A stretch of DNA of 64,000 bases, from positions 434,001-498,000 of the forward strand of contig NZ_JAUSQV010000001.1 in assembly GCF_030811475.1 (NCBI RefSeq), read 5' to 3'. Each line of letters begins with the position of its first letter. The first letter of the stretch is position 1. Shown here one piece after another: positions 47,445 to 56,245 of this stretch. The position numbers were made by a program, and so were the translations under genes. The DNA is from Nakamurella flavida. Lineage in GTDB: Bacteria > Actinomycetota > Actinomycetes > Mycobacteriales > Nakamurellaceae. The notes under the pieces are model-generated. The model saw only the letters and a program-made list of their open reading frames with translations, did no database searches and had not been told where the DNA came from.

Positions 47445-48392
47445 TCAACCGGGCAGGATCACGTCCTGCGGCCCGGTCAGTGGCACCCAGCGGCTCGGGT
47501 CCACCTCCCGCACCCCGGCGCCCACCGGGGCCAGGACGTCGACCTCGGACAGCGCGCCGAAATCGAGACCGGTGAGGGCGGCGATGTCGGCCACCGGGAC
47601 CTGGAAGGTGCGGTAGGCCCCGAGCGGCGGGCCGTCCGCTCGCGAGCGCACGCTGCCGGGTTCGGCCAGGTCGACCAGCTCGCTCTGGTCCAGCAGATAG
47701 CCCGCCGACGCGAGACCGGCCACCGTCACCCCCGGGCTCGGCGCCACCGTGTCCGCCGTGTCCACTGTGTCCGCCCCGTCCACCGTGTCGACCGCCACGA
47801 CCGCGACCTTGAAGAAGCGCAGCGGGATGCGGATCCCCCGGTACAGCGGGTCCGCCGGGGCCAGGACCGGCCCGGTGAACACCGACAACCGCCGTCCACC
47901 CGATTCGGCCGTGCCCAGCAGCTGGTCCTCCAGCCCCAGCCACAGTTCCTTGCCCTGGTTGAAGTCCGCGGCCTGCGGGGCGGCATTGGTGTACCGGAAC
48001 GTCTCGGCGTTCGCCCGGGCCGCCTCGGCGGCCCCGCCCCACACCGGGTCACGGCGGCGGACCAGGTGGCCGCGGTCCAGGTCGTTGTCGCGGTACAGCT
48101 CCGGCCCGGCCTGCTGGTCGGCCGGCAGACGGGGATCGAGCTCCCAGTCGATGCCGGCCCGGTCCAAGTCGCGCAGGGCGGCGCCGTCGATGTTGACGGC
48201 GGTGACCGCGGCCAGCCGTCGCTGCAGGTCCATCACCACCGAGAAGTGCGTGGACGGCAGCACTCTGGTCGGCCGGCCGGCGGCGGCAGGCAGCGGGACG
48301 GGGACCCCGAGGAAGGCCGGGTCGTATCCCGACCCGGCCGCGGCCGGGATCGCGGCGGGGTCCTGCGGGGCCGGGGGAGGGGCAGAGGTCAT
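47445..48392 (-). CDS. DNA/RNA non-specific endonuclease, no signal peptide
   Basis: 315 residues, NUC superfamily. The active-site motif DRGHL (106-110, general-base His109) and the metal-ligand Asn region YTNAAPQAADFNQG (about 143-156) are intact. Degrades DNA/RNA without sequence preference. No signal peptide precedes the domain, unlike typical secreted NUC enzymes: the N-terminus is Pro/Ala-rich. A VDT/ADTV repeat (about 205-225) interrupts the domain. ATG 48392 follows TACGGT by 6 nt (leaderless). How a cytoplasmic copy would be contained is unclear; non-classical secretion or a tight inhibitor are possible. Confidence 0.85.
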   Translation of the reverse strand: MTSAPPPAPQDPAAIPAAAGSGYDPAFLGVPVPLPAAAGRPTRVLPSTHFSVVMDLQRRLAAVTAVNIDGAALRDLDRAGIDWELDPRLPADQQAGPELYRDNDLDRGHLVRRRDPVWGGAAEAARANAETFRYTNAAPQAADFNQGKELWLGLEDQLLGTAESGGRRLSVFTGPVLAPADPLYRGIRIPLRFFKVAVVAVDTVDGADTVDTADTVAPSPGVTVAGLASAGYLLDQSELVDLAEPGSVRSRADGPPLGAYRTFQVPVADIAALTGLDFGALSEVDVLAPVGAGVREVDPSRWVPLTGPQDVILPG

Positions 48393-48544
48393 GGGCGCAC
48401 CGTAGCCAGCAGGGCCGACACCGGCCCGAGACCGGACGCGGCGGACGGAACGACACCGGCGTGGGCGGGGCCGAGCCGGTCGGCCCCGCCGGGTGGTCGG
48501 AGAGTGAATCAAGCCTCGAGGGGCCGGTTCTGGTGTCACGCCGA

Positions 48545-48735
48545 CATCCGTGGCATGCTGTACGTGGTTAGCGATTCTGCGTGACGCGAGGAACGACGGG
48601 GCGAATACCCCGCACGATCTCGATTCGCCAGAGTTGGCTTGGTCCGAAGGACCTTGTGTTTGACGTTCCATCGTCGACTAGCCCGTCGCGATGCGTCCGC
48701 TTCACGATGTTCAGCAAGACCAGTAGGAGATACAC
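48545..48735 (+). promoter_or_regulatory. Promoter region and long leader of the cold-shock gene
   Basis: About 190 bp upstream of cspA with no reading frame of its own. Cold-shock genes typically carry a long structured leader that controls translation on temperature drop. Here an AGGAG ribosome site (48725-48729) closes it. I could not pin the -35/-10 securely. Confidence 0.4.
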
Positions 48736-48939
48736 ATGGCCCAGGGAACCGTCAAGTGGTTCAACGCTGAAAAGGGCTTCGGCTTCATCACCCCCGCGCA
48801 GGGTGGGCCCGACGTCTTCGTCCACTACTCGGAGATCCAGTCCGGCGGGTACCGCTCGCTCGACGAGAACCAGCAGGTCTCGTACGAGGTGACCCAGGGC
48901 GCCAAGGGCCCCCAGGCCACCGGCGTCACCGTCATCTGA
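48736..48939 (+). CDS. cspA: Cold-shock protein (CspA family)
   Basis: 67 residues, a single CSD beta-barrel. RNP1 KGFGFI (about 14-19) and RNP2 VFVHY (about 31-35) are intact, with GTVKWFN at the N-terminus. It binds single-stranded RNA/DNA and acts as an RNA chaperone. ATG 48736 with AGGAG 6 nt upstream. Two hairpins follow. Confidence 0.97.
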   Translation: MAQGTVKWFNAEKGFGFITPAQGGPDVFVHYSEIQSGGYRSLDENQQVSYEVTQGAKGPQATGVTVI

Positions 48940-49013
48940 TCTGGTGATCCCCTTCCGCCTCGGCGGAACATGATCGCTGTCCACCGGCCCCGTGCCGATG
49001 GCAAAGCTGTCAG

Positions 49014-49046
49014 TCAGGCCCAGCAGGCTCGCCCTGCTGGGCCTGA
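49014..49046 (+). terminator. Strong hairpin after cspA
   Basis: Perfect 14-bp stem TCAGGCCCAGCAGG / CCTGCTGGGCCTGA with a 5-nt loop. A smaller hairpin (TTCCGCC / GGCGGAA, 48953-48968) lies between it and the cspA stop; the larger is the likely terminator. Confidence 0.75.
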
Positions 49047-49170
49047 TGTCTGTCCGGGGCACGATGCCGGGTCGGCGTCGTCCCACCTGCCCGATCCGCC
49101 ACCGGGTTCGTGTCCACCTGTCGGTACCGGCCCGATCGATCCGCGCACCCTTCCTCCCGTGAGAGCAGCC

Positions 49171-50136
49171 ATGACCCAGCACGACACCGTCAGTCCCGGC
49201 GATCGCCAGCGACGGGAGTCCGGTCCGCTGCGCTGCACCGTCATCGTCAACCCGGTGCGGGTCACCGACATCGACGAACGACGGGCGGTGGTCGACGCCG
49301 AGCTGGCGGCCGCCGGCTGGCCCGCGGCGCACTGGGTGGAGACCACCGAGTCCGATCCCGGCGCCGGCCAGGCGCGTCAGGCCGTCGCGGACGGGTACGA
49401 CGTCGTCTTCGCCTGCGGAGGCGACGGCACCGTCCGCTCGTGCGTCGAGGGCCTGGCGGGAAGCGATGCGGCCCTGGCCGTTCTCCCCGCCGGTACCGGA
49501 AACCTGTTGGCCGCCAATCTGTCCCTGCCCGACGACCCCGCCGAGGGCGTCCGGCTGGCCGTGGAGCGGGGCCGCCGTCGGATGGACGTCGGGGAGGTCG
49601 ACGGTCAGGTCTTCGCCGTCATGGCCGGGATGGGTTTCGACGCACAGCTTCTCGATTCCGCGTCCACCAAGCTCAAGTCCGTGATCGGCTCGCCCGCGTA
49701 CGTGGTCAGCGCCCTGAAGCATCTGCGCGACCGGTCGATGCAGGTGGAGATCCGCATCGACGACGACGCCCCGATGCGCCGGTCCGCGCGGTCCGTCCTC
49801 GTGGGCAACGTCGGGCGTCTGCAGGGCGGGGTCCGCCTGCTGCCCGACGCCGAACCCGACAACGGTCAGCTGGAGGTGGCGATCCTCGCCCCGCGGAACC
49901 TCGCCCACTGGGTGGCGTTGGCCTGGGGCGTGCTCCGCCGACGGAAGCGGGTGCCGAACATGGAGGTGCTCCGCGGGCGCCACATCGTGGTCACCAGCGA
50001 ACGGTCCGAACCCCGCGAGATGGACGGCGACGTCATCGAGCCCGGCCGGGTGCTCGACGTCCGGGTGCGGCCCGGTGCGTTGTGGCTGTGCGTGCCGCAG
50101 CCGGACCGCACGCCCGACATGGCCCAGCGCGCCTGA
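49171..50136 (+). CDS. Diacylglycerol/sphingosine kinase-family protein
   Basis: 321 residues. The DAGK catalytic domain is clear: the nucleotide loop CGGDGTVRSC (about 85-94), PAGTGNLLAANL, and the second-half GMGFDAQLL and VLVGNVGRL segments. Cytosolic lipid kinases of this type phosphorylate diacylglycerol or related lipids for membrane-lipid recycling. ATG 49171 chosen; the upstream frame crosses the cspA terminator. GTG 49159 is in frame. It converges on the hydrolase gene ending at 50173. Confidence 0.9.
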   Translation: MTQHDTVSPGDRQRRESGPLRCTVIVNPVRVTDIDERRAVVDAELAAAGWPAAHWVETTESDPGAGQARQAVADGYDVVFACGGDGTVRSCVEGLAGSDAALAVLPAGTGNLLAANLSLPDDPAEGVRLAVERGRRRMDVGEVDGQVFAVMAGMGFDAQLLDSASTKLKSVIGSPAYVVSALKHLRDRSMQVEIRIDDDAPMRRSARSVLVGNVGRLQGGVRLLPDAEPDNGQLEVAILAPRNLAHWVALAWGVLRRRKRVPNMEVLRGRHIVVTSERSEPREMDGDVIEPGRVLDVRVRPGALWLCVPQPDRTPDMAQRA

Positions 50137-50172
50137 GGTCTCGGTGCCCGTGTCCGTGACGCGAGGTCGCGG

Positions 50173-51117
50173 TCACCCGGCCAGGGCCTCGCGGACCGCG
50201 GCAGCGACCCGGCCCGCCCCGTCGTCGGTCATCAGCACCGTGTAGTGGTTGTCCGGGGTCTCCCGCACGGTGAACCCCGCCCGGTCGGCGGCGGCGTCGA
50301 TCGTCGCGCGCGGATACAGCCCGGGCGGTTGGTCGGTCAGGCCGCGGGGTGCCCACAGGAACCGGACCGGGGGCAGTCCGGCGCGCCACGCCGCGGCCAC
50401 CGGGCCCTCGCCGAAGAGCTCGACGCCGTCGGCCAGCATCGCCTCGCGCCGGGTGCTCGGATGCATCTCGGGTGGTTCGCCGACCAGGTCGTGGTCGGCG
50501 AAATCGCTGATGTCGGGGGAGAAGTGCGTGCCCAGCGCGGGATGGGCCCGCCAGAAGGCCCGGTAGCTCTCCCGGTCCGGGAAGGTCTGCGAGAGCCGAT
50601 CGGCCGCCGGTCCCAACGTGGACAGCATCTGCTGCTGCGCGTCCACACCGTCCGGCAGTGGGAAGGGGACCCCGCCGTCGACCAGCACCAGGGAGCGCAC
50701 GAGATCGGGGCGGGCGTGGGCCAGGAGGACCGCGACGAACGCGCCCATGGAATGTCCGACGACGACGACCGGCCCGGCGGTGCACCGCTCGAGCACCACG
50801 GCGACGTCCTCCGCGTGGGTGCCCAGTCCCCACGGCCCCGGCAGGTCGGCCGACCCGGCCCGCCCGCGGAGATCCGGTGCCACGAGCCGGATGTCGGGTA
50901 CGGCACGAGCCAGCGCCAGGAAGGCCCGGTGCGAGGAGGTGATGCCGTGGATGGCCAGCACCGTGGTGACACCGCTCCCGCTGTCCGCGCCGCCCGGGTC
51001 GGTCCGGTGGGCTCCGGTCGGTTCCCAGATGCCGACCCGGAGCGGCCCGCCCCGCACCGGTACGTCGATCTCCCGGACCTGCCGCACCTGCTGCATGTCG
51101 CCCGCTCCCGCCGTCAT
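50173..51117 (-). CDS. Alpha/beta-fold hydrolase
   Basis: 314 residues from ATG 51117. Oxyanion HGITSSHRAF, nucleophile Ser123 in GHSMG, and a C-terminal His in NHYTVLM give the catalytic triad of the alpha/beta hydrolase fold. Substrate not predictable; esters and lactones are the usual range. Its start overlaps the stop of the upstream SDR gene (ATGA), so the two are translationally coupled. An ATG at 51129 would not be coupled. Confidence 0.88.
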   Translation of the reverse strand: MTAGAGDMQQVRQVREIDVPVRGGPLRVGIWEPTGAHRTDPGGADSGSGVTTVLAIHGITSSHRAFLALARAVPDIRLVAPDLRGRAGSADLPGPWGLGTHAEDVAVVLERCTAGPVVVVGHSMGAFVAVLLAHARPDLVRSLVLVDGGVPFPLPDGVDAQQQMLSTLGPAADRLSQTFPDRESYRAFWRAHPALGTHFSPDISDFADHDLVGEPPEMHPSTRREAMLADGVELFGEGPVAAAWRAGLPPVRFLWAPRGLTDQPPGLYPRATIDAAADRAGFTVRETPDNHYTVLMTDDGAGRVAAAVREALAG

Positions 51118-51890
51118 CGAGCCGTCCACCCGCCGTCCATCGCGTAGGAGGCCCCGTTGATCATGCCGCTGTGCTCGCCGACCAGGAACACCACCAGCCC
51201 CGCGACCTCACCCGGCTCCACCAGGCGCTTGTTCGCGGACTCGGCCAACAGGACGTCCGTGATCACCCGGTCCTCGTCGATCCCGTGCAGGCGGGCCTGG
51301 TCGGCGATCTGCCGGGTGACCAACGGGGTGCGGACGTAACCGGGGTTGACGCAGTTGCTGGTGACGCCGTGCGGCCCGCCCTCCAGGGCGACGGCCTTGC
51401 TCAGCCCCTCGAGACCGTGCTTGGCCGCCACGTATCCGACCTTGAACTCCGAGGCGACGAGTCCGTGCACGGAGGACAGGTTGACGATGCGACCCCATCC
51501 CCGCTCGTACATGCCGGGCAGGCAGGCGCGGATGAGCAGGAACGGCGCTTCGAGCATGACGGCGTGCAGGAGCCGGAAGTCGGCGGGGGAGAACTCGTGC
51601 ACCGGCGCCACCCTCTGCAGTCCGGCGCAGTTGACCAGCACGTCGACGTCCAAGGAGAGGTCGTCCAGGGCGGCGGTGTGGGCCAGATCGACCACCCATG
51701 CCCGGCCGCCGATCTGCTCGGCCACGTCGGTGGCGGCCGCGGCGTCGAGGTCGGCCACCGTGACCTGGTCGCCGAGGGCGGCGAGGGCCTCGGCGCAGGC
51801 CCGACCGATCCCGCTCGCGCCGCCGGTGACCAGGACCCGGCGCGGTCGGCGCGGGGCGATGGGGGAGGCGGCGGCGACCGCGTCGGTCAT
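51114..51890 (-). CDS. SDR-family 3-hydroxybutyrate dehydrogenase
   Basis: 258 residues. TGGASGIG (22-29), NCAG, catalytic Ser in NLSSVHG, the YVAAK Tyr/Lys pair and the C-terminal DGGWTAR match D-3-hydroxybutyrate dehydrogenases. SSVHGLVASEFKVGYVAAKHGL and PGYVRTPLVTRQI are particularly close to that subfamily. It oxidises 3-hydroxybutyrate to acetoacetate with NAD, as in PHB or ketone-body use. The ATG at 51890 is one codon after GTG 51893; either is possible. Operon with the hydrolase, which may act on a hydroxy-ester. Confidence 0.85.
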   Translation of the reverse strand: MTDAVAAASPIAPRRPRRVLVTGGASGIGRACAEALAALGDQVTVADLDAAAATDVAEQIGGRAWVVDLAHTAALDDLSLDVDVLVNCAGLQRVAPVHEFSPADFRLLHAVMLEAPFLLIRACLPGMYERGWGRIVNLSSVHGLVASEFKVGYVAAKHGLEGLSKAVALEGGPHGVTSNCVNPGYVRTPLVTRQIADQARLHGIDEDRVITDVLLAESANKRLVEPGEVAGLVVFLVGEHSGMINGASYAMDGGWTAR

Positions 51891-51995
51891 CACGATCGGG
51901 GGCCTGCGGGGGTCACGGCTGGCAACCTACCGCCGGTCCCTCCCGTCGGCGCGGACGGGCCGGAGAACGCCGGACCCCTCCGGTCGCTCCGGTCG

Positions 51996-52145
51996 TCAGG
52001 AGGCCGCTCCGGTCGCCGGGAGGAACGATCGGTCGTCGTCGCCGCGGTGCGCCGCAGCCGATCGCCGGGGGCGGGCCAGCAAAGCGGCGAACCCGCACAG
52101 CACGACCAGGAAACCCACCACGAGAACCACGGCGTACTCGGCCAT
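51996..52145 (-). CDS. Small single-helix membrane protein
   Basis: 49 residues from ATG 52145, with a GGAG-like site about 9 nt upstream. One hydrophobic helix (about 4-24, YAVVLVVGFLVVLCGFAALL) is followed by a basic segment and a polar tail. No family recognised. The longer frame around it is a shadow, but this short piece has the residue pattern of a real membrane peptide. Confidence 0.5.
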   Translation of the reverse strand: MAEYAVVLVVGFLVVLCGFAALLARPRRSAAAHRGDDDRSFLPATGAAS

Positions 52146-52309
52146 GACGGACTCCGTCCGGGACGGGGCGGGGCGCTGTGCCCCGCGTCTGTCATCAGTG
52201 GACTCGCGGCCGATGGGAGCGGACGGAACAGCGTGGGCGAGACATCGGGGCAAGGGCTGCCAGCGGGATGGGAACGTCCTGGCACCCCGCTGTGCGGCGT
52301 CGACGGTGC

Positions 52310-52651
52310 TCAGCCCCGGGTGATCCGCCGGAGTTGGGCCAGGGCGTACTGACGGGCCCGGCGTTGCCCGCCGCGCCGGTCGATGGCCTCCAGCAGGGCG
52401 TGCAGCTGGCGGGCCAGGGCGTCCCGGTCGGGGGTGCGACCCAGTTGTTCGCACTGCGTCGCCCAGTCGGTCGGCGACCGGTGGCCCCGCTGCCCGTTGC
52501 ACCGGGGGCAGGCGGCGACCTCGTTCTCCAACCAGGAGGGGCCGCCCTTGACCCGCGGCACCAGGTGGTCGGTGGTCGGCCGGGTCAGTCGTCCGAACGG
52601 TGTTGCGCACCAGCAGCACCGGTCCCCGTCGCGGAGCAGGATCAGATCCAT
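52310..52651 (-). CDS. HNH endonuclease-family protein
   Basis: 113 residues. CCWC and CPRC knuckles flank TTDHLVPRVKGG, whose His and following Asn (WLENEVAACPRCN) are the HNH catalytic core. Nicks or cuts DNA; many small actinobacterial HNH proteins are of unknown role. ATG 52651. No intron, intein or mobile-element borders were seen. The C-terminal half is Arg/Gln-rich and helical. Confidence 0.88.
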   Translation of the reverse strand: MDLILLRDGDRCCWCATPFGRLTRPTTDHLVPRVKGGPSWLENEVAACPRCNGQRGHRSPTDWATQCEQLGRTPDRDALARQLHALLEAIDRRGGQRRARQYALAQLRRITRG

Positions 52652-52698
52652 CCGGTCACGGCGCGGTCGCCCGTCGCCGAGTCCGGTGGGCGGGCCGG

Positions 52699-53262
52699 TC
52701 AGGGCAGCAACGCCCGGAGCAGGCGGTGGAGTTCGAGCCGGTCCGCCTCGGGCAGGGCGGCGAAGAACCGGTCGGCCTCCGCTGCCCGGGCCTCGCCGAT
52801 GGCCGCCCCGGCGGCGTGACCGGCCGGGGTCACCGTGACGAGAACGGCCCGGCGGTCGGTCGGGTCGGGCCCGCGGGCCACCAGTCCGCGGTCGGCCAGG
52901 GCGTCGACGACCTCGGTGGCCGAGCGCGGGGCGATGCGCAGATCGGCCGACAGATCGCTGAGCCGGATGCTTCCCCGGCGCAGGAGCACCACCAGTGCCC
53001 GGGCCTGGGCCGGGGTGATCTCCCAGGGTGCGGTCGTCTCCCGGAAGGTCTCACGCAGGCGACGGGCGACGGACCAGAACGCATCCGGCAGGGACTCGCC
53101 TGCGTGCCGGTGATCGTGTCCCGGCGCGACCGTACGGGCAGGGTCCTGCGCGGCCGGAGCCGCCGGCGCGACCGGAGGGGTGGGTGCCGTCGGTGCGGAT
53201 GCCCCGGACACGGCGGGCGGTGCCGCCGGCGCGGGCTGCGCGGACGATGGAGTGGGGAGCAC
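52699..53262 (-). CDS. MarR-family regulator, divergent from the ABC exporter
   Basis: 187 residues. An Ala/Pro-rich leader (about 1-50) precedes the winged helix (about 60-165, LSDLSADLRIAPRSATEVVDALADRGLVARGPDPTDRRAVLVTVTPAG). GTG 53262 follows TAGGAT by 6 nt (leaderless). It is divergent from an ABC exporter with interlocking palindromes between. MarR control of an efflux pump is the usual arrangement. Confidence 0.9.
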   Translation of the reverse strand: MLPTPSSAQPAPAAPPAVSGASAPTAPTPPVAPAAPAAQDPARTVAPGHDHRHAGESLPDAFWSVARRLRETFRETTAPWEITPAQARALVVLLRRGSIRLSDLSADLRIAPRSATEVVDALADRGLVARGPDPTDRRAVLVTVTPAGHAAGAAIGEARAAEADRFFAALPEADRLELHRLLRALLP

Positions 53263-53293
53263 GGGAACATCCTAGCCGCATGTTGTGTTGCAG

Positions 53294-53313
53294 CCTCATG
53301 ATGAGGTAACCTC
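53294..53313. promoter_or_regulatory. Interlocking palindromes and exporter promoter
   Basis: CCTCATGATGAGG (53294-53306) is a perfect 13-bp palindrome; GAGGTAACCTC (53303-53313) is a perfect 11-bp one sharing its last four bases. For the exporter, -35 TTGTGT (53283-53288) and -10 TAACCT (53307-53312) are 18 bp apart, so the operator fills the spacer and covers the -10. A bound MarR protein would block it. The MarR gene's own TAGGAT box (minus strand, 53269-53274) lies 20 bp away and could be controlled as well. Confidence 0.7.
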
Positions 53314-53471
53314 AGGTTGTTGGGTCGGCCCGGATCGGATCGCTGTTCCGTCCTCGAGAGCGGCACCATCGCCGCCGTCGATCCCCTCCTGTCTCCGCCC
53401 CGTCCCTCACACCCGTTCCAGGGCCGAGGCTCCCGTTCCGGTGAGCCCGCCCCCTTCCTCCTGGAGGACCC

Positions 53472-55430
53472 ATGGTGTTCATCCACTCCCCGAGCCGCCC
53501 CGGCTCGTCCCCGTCCCGTTCCACCGACCTGCCGGGCAGCGCACCGGTCGGCTCCCCGTCGATTGACCCGCCGATCGTCGGCCCGTCCGGTCGGCCCGTG
53601 CCCGTCGGCGCGGGTGTGCCGACCGACCTCCCGGACGAGCCCGGAGCCTCCGGCCGAGGCGGACGGGGTGGCGGCCGGGTCAGCGCCGAGGAACGCGCGC
53701 AGGCCCGGTCGGTGTCCTGGCGACGCATCGCCGGCCTGTTCACCGATCACCGGTGGCCGCTGATCACCGTCCTGGTCATCATCGTCATCTCGTCGGTCGT
53801 CGCGATGGCGTCCCCGTTCCTGCTGCGTGCCGTCATCGACGAGGCCCTGCCCGACCGCGATGTCGGACTGCTCGTGTGGCTGGTGGCCGGCATGCTCGGG
53901 GTCGCGGCCGTCACCGCCGTGCTGGGTGTGCTGCAGACCTGGATCAGCACCACCGTCGGCCAGCGCGTCATGCACACGTTGCGCTCCGGAGTGTTCACCC
54001 ACCTGCAGCGGCAGTCGATGGCCTTCTTCACCCGCACCCGGACCGGCGAGGTGCAGTCCCGCATCACGAACGACATCGGCGGCATGCAGTCGGTGGTCAC
54101 CTCCACGGCCACCTCGGTGGCCTCCAACCTGACCACCTCGGTCGCGACCGCCGTGGCCATGGCCGCCCTGAGCTGGCGGCTGTCCCTCATCTCGCTCGTC
54201 GTCATGCCGCCCGCCATCGCGCTCACTCGCACGGTCGGTCGGATGCGCCGGGAGATCACCGCCCGCCGACAGCGCGAGCTGGCCGACCTCACGGTGACCA
54301 TCGACGAGGGGCTGTCCATCGGCGGGGTGCAGCTGAGCAAGACCATGGCCACCGGACCGGCTCTGGCGCAACGGTTCTCCGACTCCTCCCGCCGACTGAT
54401 CGACCTGGAGCTCCGCTCGGAGCTGGCCGGCCGGTGGCGGATGGCCACCATGAGCGTGCTCTTCGCGGCGATCCCCGCGGTGATCTACCTCGGGGCCGGG
54501 CTGCCGGCCACCTCCGGCGGGATGTCCATCGGCACCCTGGTCGCCTTCACCGCCCTGCAGGCCGGGCTGTTCCGCCCGCTGATGGGGCTGCTCAACGTGG
54601 GCGTCTCGCTGACCAGTTCGCTGGCCCTGTTCGCCCGCATCTTCGAGTACCTGGACCTCCCGGTGGAGATCGCCGAACCCGAGCACCCGGCCGCGCTGGA
54701 CCTCGGCGGGGTGCGCGGACACATCCGCCTGGAGGACGTCACCTTCGCCTACGAGGGCAGCGGGACGGCCGCGGTGGCCGGCGTCAGCCTGGACGTCCCG
54801 GCCGGCACCACGCTGGCCCTGGTCGGTGAGACCGGTTCGGGCAAGAGCACGCTGGCGGCCCTGCTGGCCCGGTTGCAGGACCCGACCGGTGGGCGGATCA
54901 CCCTGGACGGGGTCGACCTGCGGGACATGGCCCTGGCCGACCTGGCCGCGGTCGTCGGCGTGGTGAGCCAGGAGACCTATCTGATGCACACCAGCGTCCG
55001 GGAGAACCTGCGCTACGCCCGGCCCGACGCCACCGACGAGCAGATCGAACAGGCGGCCCGCTCGGCCCGCATCCACGACCTCATCGCGTCCCTGCCCGAC
55101 GGGTACGACACCATGGTCGGCTCCCGCGGGCACCGGTTCTCCGGCGGTGAGAAGCAGCGGATCGCGATCGCCCGCACGCTGCTGCGCGATCCCCGGGTCC
55201 TCGTCCTCGACGAGGCGACGAGTGCGCTGGACACGGAGACCGAGCGCGCCGTGCAGCAGGCGTTCGACGACCTGGCCCGCGGACGCACCACCATCACCAT
55301 CGCCCACCGGCTGTCCACCGTCCGCGACGCGGATCGGATCGCCGTGCTGGACCACGGTCGCGTCGTCGAGTCCGGGAGCCACGACGAGCTGGTCGCGGCC
55401 GGCGGCCGGTACGCCGCCCTGGCCCGCTGA
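53472..55430 (+). CDS. ABC exporter (fused membrane and ATPase domains)
   Basis: 652 residues, a half-transporter working as a dimer. A Pro/Gly/Ser-rich cytoplasmic leader (about 1-90) is followed by the six-helix ABC membrane domain (about 95-395), then the ATPase: Walker A GETGSGKS (about 453-460), signature FSGGEKQR, Walker B VLVLDEATSALD, and the AHRLSTV switch. It exports a drug, lipid or peptide. ATG 53472 with GGAGGA upstream. Controlled by the divergent MarR regulator. Confidence 0.95.
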   Translation: MVFIHSPSRPGSSPSRSTDLPGSAPVGSPSIDPPIVGPSGRPVPVGAGVPTDLPDEPGASGRGGRGGGRVSAEERAQARSVSWRRIAGLFTDHRWPLITVLVIIVISSVVAMASPFLLRAVIDEALPDRDVGLLVWLVAGMLGVAAVTAVLGVLQTWISTTVGQRVMHTLRSGVFTHLQRQSMAFFTRTRTGEVQSRITNDIGGMQSVVTSTATSVASNLTTSVATAVAMAALSWRLSLISLVVMPPAIALTRTVGRMRREITARRQRELADLTVTIDEGLSIGGVQLSKTMATGPALAQRFSDSSRRLIDLELRSELAGRWRMATMSVLFAAIPAVIYLGAGLPATSGGMSIGTLVAFTALQAGLFRPLMGLLNVGVSLTSSLALFARIFEYLDLPVEIAEPEHPAALDLGGVRGHIRLEDVTFAYEGSGTAAVAGVSLDVPAGTTLALVGETGSGKSTLAALLARLQDPTGGRITLDGVDLRDMALADLAAVVGVVSQETYLMHTSVRENLRYARPDATDEQIEQAARSARIHDLIASLPDGYDTMVGSRGHRFSGGEKQRIAIARTLLRDPRVLVLDEATSALDTETERAVQQAFDDLARGRTTITIAHRLSTVRDADRIAVLDHGRVVESGSHDELVAAGGRYAALAR

Positions 55431-55448
55431 CCGCTGCGCTGCAGGATC

Positions 55449-55481
55449 CCGCCCGACCCGGCCGTGCGCCGGGCCGGGCGG
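55449..55481. terminator. Hairpin between converging exporter and kinase
   Basis: CCGCCCGACCCGG (55449-55461) and CCGGGCCGGGCGG (55469-55481) pair with one mismatch, 19 nt past the exporter stop. Confidence 0.65.
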
Positions 55482-55525
55482 TGGTGTGCTCCCCGGCCGT
55501 CCGTCCGGCCAGGCGTGGCCGACGG

Positions 55526-56194
55526 TCAGCCGATGCGGACGACCAGATCGGCGCGGGGACGACTGCGGCGGATGCGCTCGGCGTTGACCTCGTCGGTGCC
55601 CGTCGCCCAGGCCAGCGCGTCCTCGGGGGACTTCCCGAAGGCGACGTGCCGATCGACCAGTCGCTGCAGGCGGACCTTGTCGTCGACCTCCAGGAACCAG
55701 ACCTCGTCCAGCAGCCCGTCCAGGGCGGCCTCCTCCTCGAGGAGGTAGTTGCCCTCGGTGAGGACGATGCGGACGTCCTGCGGCACGGCGACCGCCGAGG
55801 CGATGGGTTCCTCGATCTCCCGCAGGAAGGTCGGGGCGTAGACGACCGGTTCGTCGTTGGCCCGCAGTCGACGGATCAGCGCCCGGAAACCACCCAGGTC
55901 GAAGGTGTCGATGGCGCCCTTGCGGCCCCGGGTGCCGTTGGCCTCCAGCACGATGTTGGCCAGGTGGAACCCGTCGAACGGCACCACGACCATCGATTCG
56001 GTCAACACCCCGGCCAGCATCGTGGACAGGGTCGACTTCCCGGCGCCCGGCGTACCGGTCACCCCGATGATCACCCGGTCCCGATCCTCGAGCAGGCCGG
56101 CGATGCGCCGGGTGAGCGCGGCGAGATCGATGCCGCCCACCTCGACGACGGCGGGATCGGGCGGGGTGGTGGGCCTGGACTCCGGACCGGTCAT
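55526..56194 (-). CDS. P-loop sugar/nucleoside kinase, FrcK-like
   Basis: 222 residues. Walker A GTPGAGKS (47-54) and the downstream VVVPFDGFHLAN (acceptor-site Asp) and LTEGNYLL segments are those of the uridine-kinase-like family that includes FrcK, which accompanies frcBCA in rhizobia. It probably phosphorylates fructose or a related sugar imported by the linked transporter; uridine kinase remains possible. ATG 56194. Divergent from lacI across an operator, so co-regulated with the fructose locus. Confidence 0.82.
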   Translation of the reverse strand: MTGPESRPTTPPDPAVVEVGGIDLAALTRRIAGLLEDRDRVIIGVTGTPGAGKSTLSTMLAGVLTESMVVVPFDGFHLANIVLEANGTRGRKGAIDTFDLGGFRALIRRLRANDEPVVYAPTFLREIEEPIASAVAVPQDVRIVLTEGNYLLEEEAALDGLLDEVWFLEVDDKVRLQRLVDRHVAFGKSPEDALAWATGTDEVNAERIRRSRPRADLVVRIG

Positions 56195-56210
56195 CGGGAT
56201 GGATCCTTTC

Positions 56211-56245
56211 CTCGCAACAGTTTGCGCAACGTCTAGAATGCCGGG
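56211..56245. promoter_or_regulatory. Operator A and leaderless lacI promoter
   Basis: CTCGCAA-CAGT-TTGCGCA (56211-56228) is an 18-bp inverted repeat with the 7-4-7 layout of the sites at 60634, 60665, 63371 and 63415. TAGAAT (56234-56239) is 6 nt before the lacI ATG, so lacI is leaderless and the operator covers its -35. Seventeen bp on the other side starts the kinase gene. Confidence 0.8.

Noticed and set aside
52310-52651. HNH gene as part of an intron, intein or mobile element
   Set aside because: No interrupted host gene, terminal repeats or integrase nearby.
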